From Spirochaetia bacterium (GTDB lineage Bacteria; Spirochaetota; Leptospiria; Turneriellales; JAOUOS01): 64,000 nt of DNA. Shown one piece after another: positions 60,049-64,000 of this stretch; the first letter of the stretch is position 1, and each line of letters opens with the position of its first letter. The position numbers and the translations under genes are program-made. The notes under the pieces are model-generated. The model was not told the origin of the DNA, searched no databases, and worked only from the letters and a program-made list of their open reading frames with translations. The stretch lies in the NCBI GenBank assembly GCA_029880285.1, contig JAOUOS010000011.1, forward strand, positions 1 to 64,000, read 5' to 3'.

Positions 60049-62208
60049 TTAATTATCTCTTTCGTCATGAGAGCGGATAAGACGCATATATACACCGGGA
60101 TTTTTTTGAATAAAAATAGATAGATCTTCAAGGCTGACAGAAAATACTTCAGAGTCTTTTATAACTTTAACGCTATAGGGTGAAGGAGCATTTTTACGAA
60201 GCGCAAAAATATCACCTATAAAATCGCCGGTAACATATTCTTTTAATATATTGCCGTTTTCATCCACGGCTTTTATGGTGCCTTTTATCATAATATATGC
60301 TTTATCTGAAGTTTTACCTTGAGTAAATAAAGAGGCTTGAGTTTCTTTTTTTTCATGCTTCATGAATGTTTCAAGCTGGGTTTTTTGATGCGATGTCATG
60401 CTTCCAAAAACAGCAGACTCGGTTAATACGTCCCATGAATTTGTTTTTCTTGTTTCAGCAAGATGTTTTAGATAATGATCTAAAGAGGTCCCCTGAATAA
60501 AATTAAGAAACGCGTCTTTTTTTATGGTTAGTAAAATAACATCTGTTTCTGCGAATACATCGGCTGATCTTAATTCACCTGTGACTAACGAGGCTTCGCC
60601 AAAATATTCATATTTTCCGTAGGTTTTTTTATAATCGGTATCAATCCCCTGTATTAATATATTACCTGAGGCGATCATATAAAATTTATCTCCCACAGCT
60701 CCTTTTTTTATAATTAATGCGCCGCGTTTATATCTTTCTTCTTCTACAATGCCTAAAAACTCTCTTGCTTTCGCGACAGGAAAATCTTGAAACAAATCAA
60801 TATTATTCATTGTATCTAGAATATGAATTGCTTCTGCGTGTTTGGGCGGTATAATTTCTGGATATAATGTATTTTCTATTCCAAATTTTGCCAGCCTAAG
60901 GTGGCCATCGTCGAGAAAATCTTTTTTAGCGATGTGGTATACTGTTATTCTTTTTTTTGTTTCTTCTGGCAAAGATGCTAAAAATTTAATAGGAGTATGC
61001 AGGGGAGGTATGCCCGCTTCATGATAAATTATATCGTAATGCCAGGGAAATTCTTTTAAAAACTCAAACCGACCTTTAGGAAAAACACCTTTCTTATTTA
61101 TTTCTTCAAGTGTATCAGGATGGTTTAAGTGGTCTGAAGTGTAAAAAAATGACTTGTTTTGATAATGAGCTCTTAAGCCAATTGTAGGTATCGCGTGAAG
61201 CGCGTAATGGAAAATAAACTCTGCCCCTTCAATATAAATTGGACTGTCAATCATTATAGGATTAAAATTAAAAAATTCATAAAGCTGTTTTTTTCTTAGT
61301 TTTGTTAGTCCCGTGTATTTTCTAATGAAGCTATCCATAATTGTTTCAGTGGTATGAATCGTAATCATAGATTCTTCCAGTATTTTTTGAAATGTACCCG
61401 CATCGTGGTCGGCATGACAGTGAGTTAATATTACATGATTAATAAGTTTCGGATTTACATTTGATTCTCTTAACCATTCAGTTGAGTTTACAGGCGGATC
61501 TATCATAATACCGCGATGGTTTATCCATAAAATAAAACCCGAAGTATTATCTTTTGGATCAAAACCATGGCTTGGTCCAAGGCAGGTAATACCAAATTCA
61601 GGCGCTTCAAAAGGTTCGTTTAATCGTGCTCCTATGTCAAATTTTACTTTATAGTCAATAAGGCCTGGAATCAAAGCGATTTCTCGATCATTGTCGCTTA
61701 TAGAAAATCCATCATTTCCTTTTCTATAAATAGCAACATTTTTAATTTGATATTTATTATTTTCAAAGATACCAAACTCAACTAGATCGCTTAATTGTCT
61801 GTTGCCCCGAAAAAAGTTCATCTCTGCTTTTATATCAGGAAAACCCGGAGAGTTCTCTTTTTTTATATATTCATTTGTAATATCCACTTTGTCAGGGCCA
61901 AAAACAGATTCCTGAAGAACAATTTCCATTTGTTCTTTTTGTTCTTTAGTGCATATTATCAGAGTTTTTTTTTGGCATATAAAGTGGTTAAAATAAAGAG
62001 GGAACTCAAGTTCGGCCACGGCTATTCCTTTTTCAACATGAAAAAGTTCAAATGGCAGAACAAAGATTTCAGGCACGCTCTCTGGCATTACCATAGTGTC
62101 TTTAATAGTCTCAGGCGGCGCCCCAAATTGTATTTGGCCAACAGATGTTTTTACAAGGTATCCTCCGCGGGGTAGTGTTTGAGCGCCGTTTAATTTAGTG
62201 TTTGACAT
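60049..62208 (-). CDS. Metallo-beta-lactamase protein with two cNMP-binding domains
   Basis: A 719-residue protein. After an N-terminal domain of about 200 residues comes an MBL hydrolase (about 205-440; THCHADHDAGTFQ, YTSDHLNHPD, YHEAGIPPLHTP). Two cyclic-nucleotide-binding domains follow (about 475-580 and 600-710; FYMIASGNILIQG..YFGEASLVTGELRSADVFA, and AYIMIKGTIKAV..DFIGDIFALRKNAPSPYSVKVI). The first has the FGEAS.L....RSA phosphate-cassette pattern, so it probably binds cAMP; the second looks weaker. It could be a nucleotide-regulated hydrolase. It is last in the minus-strand group SPOR, argA, hisI. Confidence 0.87.
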   Translation of the reverse strand: MSNTKLNGAQTLPRGGYLVKTSVGQIQFGAPPETIKDTMVMPESVPEIFVLPFELFHVEKGIAVAELEFPLYFNHFICQKKTLIICTKEQKEQMEIVLQESVFGPDKVDITNEYIKKENSPGFPDIKAEMNFFRGNRQLSDLVEFGIFENNKYQIKNVAIYRKGNDGFSISDNDREIALIPGLIDYKVKFDIGARLNEPFEAPEFGITCLGPSHGFDPKDNTSGFILWINHRGIMIDPPVNSTEWLRESNVNPKLINHVILTHCHADHDAGTFQKILEESMITIHTTETIMDSFIRKYTGLTKLRKKQLYEFFNFNPIMIDSPIYIEGAEFIFHYALHAIPTIGLRAHYQNKSFFYTSDHLNHPDTLEEINKKGVFPKGRFEFLKEFPWHYDIIYHEAGIPPLHTPIKFLASLPEETKKRITVYHIAKKDFLDDGHLRLAKFGIENTLYPEIIPPKHAEAIHILDTMNNIDLFQDFPVAKAREFLGIVEEERYKRGALIIKKGAVGDKFYMIASGNILIQGIDTDYKKTYGKYEYFGEASLVTGELRSADVFAETDVILLTIKKDAFLNFIQGTSLDHYLKHLAETRKTNSWDVLTESAVFGSMTSHQKTQLETFMKHEKKETQASLFTQGKTSDKAYIMIKGTIKAVDENGNILKEYVTGDFIGDIFALRKNAPSPYSVKVIKDSEVFSVSLEDLSIFIQKNPGVYMRLIRSHDERDN

Positions 62209-62223
62209 ATTATTTCCTTGAAA

Positions 62224-62637
62224 TTATTTATCTTCTTCAGTGAATAATAATTTATTTTTATCTATTTTTCTGTAGTAACAGCTTTTTCTGGGAATCCCGT
62301 TTTTGTTTTTCGTATGACATGCCCCTGCTGATCGTATTTTAACTTTGTATAATAAAGAATTCTGTTCACAGTTTACATAGATTCCTTTTAAATCTAAATA
62401 TTCTCCCGATGTTTTGCCTTTTACCCAAAGTTCATTTCTAGAGGTACTCCAAAACACGGCAATGTTGTTTTTTATACTGTAGTCCAAAGCCTCTTTATTG
62501 ACATATGCCAGCATTAATACTCTGCCGGTTTTAACGTCTTGAATTATTGCTGGTATTACTCCCTTTATAGTATTGTTTATTTTTTCTAACTTTGAAAAAT
62601 CTAATTTTAATATATTACTTTCTTCTAACGGATTCAT
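62224..62637 (-). CDS. hisI: Phosphoribosyl-AMP cyclohydrolase
   Basis: Third step of histidine synthesis, monofunctional form (137 residues, without the HisE half). Zn/Mg-binding residues are visible in VNCEQNSLLYKV and the pair AGACHTKN...KSCYYRK. ATLMLAYVN-like (VLMLAYVNKEALDYS) and VFWSTSRNELWVKGKTSG are diagnostic. The start overlaps the end of argA by 23 bases. Confidence 0.95.
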   Translation of the reverse strand: MNPLEESNILKLDFSKLEKINNTIKGVIPAIIQDVKTGRVLMLAYVNKEALDYSIKNNIAVFWSTSRNELWVKGKTSGEYLDLKGIYVNCEQNSLLYKVKIRSAGACHTKNKNGIPRKSCYYRKIDKNKLLFTEEDK

Positions 62638-63136
62638 CTTTTTTTTTAATTAGCATCTCTACCGCAGTTTCATCACAAGTTTCTTGTTTTAAACAAAACT
62701 TACAGTCCTCATATATTTTATCGGGAAATTTACTCTTAGAAACAACTGTAAATCCAATTTTTTTAAAAAATTCTACAGCATATGTTAGGGCAAAAATTTG
62801 AAGTGGAGTCGGATAATTTTCTGTTAAAAAAGAAATTATTTGAGTTATTAGGTTTTTGCCCACGTTTTTTGACTGATATTTTTTATCAACAACCAGAGCT
62901 CTTATTTCACAAAGATTATTACTAAAAAAAATGATACTAGCAGTTGCTACTATTTTATTTTCGCGGCTTTTTGCTATCCATGTATTTTTTATTCCTTTTT
63001 CAATTTGTTCTATGCTTCTGGGAATAAGTATTTTTTGATTAATATAAGGAGTTAGAAGTTCTAATATTTCATTACCATCTTTGAGTGCTGCCTGCATATA
63101 AAGAAAATCATTCTCAGGCTTTATTTTTTTTTTCAT
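62615..63136 (-). CDS. argA: N-acetylglutamate synthase, short GNAT form
   Basis: A 173-residue GNAT protein. The acetyl-CoA site is seen as VVDKKYQSKNVGKNLITQI. The C-terminus carries FPDKIYEDCKFC...ETCDETAVEM, the cysteine-rich tail typical of short ArgA enzymes that start arginine synthesis. It is the middle gene of a likely operon between the SPOR gene (3-bp gap) and hisI (overlap). Confidence 0.87.
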   Translation of the reverse strand: MKKKIKPENDFLYMQAALKDGNEILELLTPYINQKILIPRSIEQIEKGIKNTWIAKSRENKIVATASIIFFSNNLCEIRALVVDKKYQSKNVGKNLITQIISFLTENYPTPLQIFALTYAVEFFKKIGFTVVSKSKFPDKIYEDCKFCLKQETCDETAVEMLIKKKDESVRRK

Positions 63137-63139
63137 TAA

Positions 63140-63712
63140 TTATTTTTTGTAAAGAATGGCGCCATTAAACTCTGGCATTGCTTTTATTTTTGCGAAAAGG
63201 GTATACGCATCATCTTTTCCCGTTATAGGTCCGGCGTAAATTTTCATTTTGCTTCCGGTTTCTACTAAAAAAATCGGTATGCCAGTTTTTTTAAGCATGA
63301 ATCCCTGCCTATGAGCTTCTTTTTTGTCTGAGTATTTTCTGCATAAAATTAAATAAGCGTCTTCTTCAAATTTTAAGGGGCTTTTTGTGCTGTTACCTGG
63401 ATTTAATGTAATTTTTTCTTCTTTACTTCGATTGTTATTTTCTTTATTAATTTCTGGATTAATATTAGCCGTGCTTAGCGATAAATCTTCATTTTTCTCT
63501 AAGTCTATTTTATTATAATCAAATTTATGCATTTGCCAGCGTATACCGCCTAAAATTCCTAAAAAAAAGATTATTACGACAGCGCCTAATCCAATAATTA
63601 ATTTATTATAGTTATAGCCGCTATTCGTTCGTTTTATTTTTTTAGAATAAACAGGTTTTTTGGGAATTTTATTTTTTGTTTTAAGTATTTTAACAAAATC
63701 TATATCTTGCAT
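63140..63712 (-). CDS. SPOR-domain membrane protein
   Basis: A 190-residue protein: basic cytoplasmic N-terminus, one helix (about 37-57, LIIGLGAVVIIFFLGILGGI), a Ser/Asn-rich linker, and a C-terminal SPOR fold (about 110-190; DAYLILCRKYSDKKEAHRQGFMLKKTGIPIFL, IYAGPITGKDDAYTLFAKI). SPOR domains bind denuded septal glycan, so a cell-division role is likely. It begins downstream of the terminator that ends groEL. Confidence 0.88.
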   Translation of the reverse strand: MQDIDFVKILKTKNKIPKKPVYSKKIKRTNSGYNYNKLIIGLGAVVIIFFLGILGGIRWQMHKFDYNKIDLEKNEDLSLSTANINPEINKENNNRSKEEKITLNPGNSTKSPLKFEEDAYLILCRKYSDKKEAHRQGFMLKKTGIPIFLVETGSKMKIYAGPITGKDDAYTLFAKIKAMPEFNGAILYKK

Positions 63713-63792
63713 TCTAATTGATCTTCGAGCGATTTTTCAATCTTAATGAGTAAATTCTTTGAGAAAAAGTGTTTTTTTATAATTTTTTAATT

Positions 63793-63821
63793 AAAAAAGG
63801 CCGGTAGAACCGGCCTTTTTT
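63793..63821 (-). terminator. Terminator of groEL (bidirectional)
   Basis: AAAAAAGGCCGGT, loop AGA, ACCGGCCTTTTTT: a 13-bp stem with A-tract on one side and T-tract on the other, so it works on either strand. It lies 26 bp after the groEL stop codon on the minus strand. Confidence 0.9.
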
Positions 63822-63846
63822 ATGATATAAACGGTATAAGTTTATT

Positions 63847-64000
63847 TTAATAATCCATACCGCCCATACCTCCCATACCGCCCATGCCTCCTGGAGGCAT
63901 GCCGGGCATGCTTTCTTTTGGTTCTGGTTTATCGGCAACAATACATTCGGTTGTTAATACCAGTGATGCAATAGAGGCCGCATTTTGAAGAGCAGAACGT
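63847..64000 (-). CDS. groEL: Chaperonin GroEL, C-terminal fragment (cut by window end)
   Basis: The last 51 codons of groEL on the minus strand: [18 protein letters not shown] is the conserved final equatorial-domain helix, followed by the Gly-Gly-Met tail ending in GGMDY and TAA. The tail includes extra Pro/Met residues (SMPGMPPGG). The rest of the gene lies beyond the window. Confidence 0.97.
   Translation of the reverse strand, partial: RSALQNAASIASLVLTTECIVADKPEPKESMPGMPPGGMGGMGGMGGMDY

Overview
This window is AT-rich, densely coding bacterial DNA. The gene content points, with moderate confidence, to a spirochaete or a relative: three intact 7TMR-DISM receptors plus a decayed fourth copy, a FecR-like protein next to a cyclase-like sensor, a short ArgA with a cysteine-rich tail, many lipoproteins and a PilZ protein. 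The ectABC cluster, a ClC channel and a LEA-type lipoprotein suggest a saline or osmotically variable habitat. No 16S rRNA is present, so placement rests on gene families only.

Layout. Positions 0.3-5.6 kb hold a PAS histidine kinase, ispG, a short-chain dehydrogenase, a LysM/M23 murein hydrolase and an ArsR-methyltransferase fusion. Positions 6-12.2 kb hold ectABC (ectoine), aspartokinase, murI and lepA. Positions 12.2-25.7 kb form an accessory block. It contains two tandem LytTR response regulators, a 7TMR-DISM LytS-like kinase, a STAS anti-anti-sigma factor, a 2428-residue lipoprotein, a PIN/RHH toxin-antitoxin pair and a decayed second copy of the kinase. Positions 25.7-38.7 kb hold two more lipoproteins, tRNA-Arg(CCU), prfA-rodA, a nfeD/pilZ/cls operon, a SanA-like protein, a Panacea protein, a LipB-DUF309 fusion, a metallo-beta-lactamase fold hydrolase and an ATP-grasp/FMN-dehydrogenase fusion. 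Positions 38.7-48.8 kb hold amt-glnK behind a textbook sigma-54 promoter, two divergent 7TMR-DISM/SpoIIE-phosphatase receptors, an FtsK translocase without membrane segments, and uppP. Positions 48.9-64 kb hold a cyclase-like sensor, a FecR-like protein, htpG, two more metallo-beta-lactamase proteins, an ArsC-like protein, a ClC channel, hisI, argA, a SPOR protein and the 3' end of groEL.

The most interesting unit is the 12.2-25.7 kb block. Three promoters there (upstream of the second LytTR regulator, of the STAS gene and of the giant lipoprotein gene) share an array of 10-bp direct repeats (ATTTCACGCC) at exactly 20-bp period. A consensus -35 TTGACA always starts 17 bp after the start of the last repeat. 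The array in front of the STAS gene also lies just behind a strong promoter for the divergent kinase gene. This looks like one LytTR regulon. The two tandem regulators have degenerated in complementary ways: the first keeps its phospho-acceptor pocket but lost the core of its DNA-binding domain, and the second keeps the DNA-binding domain but lost its acidic pocket. The giant lipoprotein ends in a C-type-lectin/FGE-fold segment that resembles a diversity-generating retroelement (DGR) variable region. It is followed by a 34-bp perfect palindrome. No reverse transcriptase or template repeat is visible in the window, so the DGR reading is an inference.

A second theme is catalytically degenerate signalling proteins: a cyclase domain without either metal-binding aspartate, a SpoIIE-type phosphatase domain without its DVSGHG and TDG motifs next to an intact paralogue, a LytS-like kinase with an altered G1 box, and a P-II protein without Tyr51.
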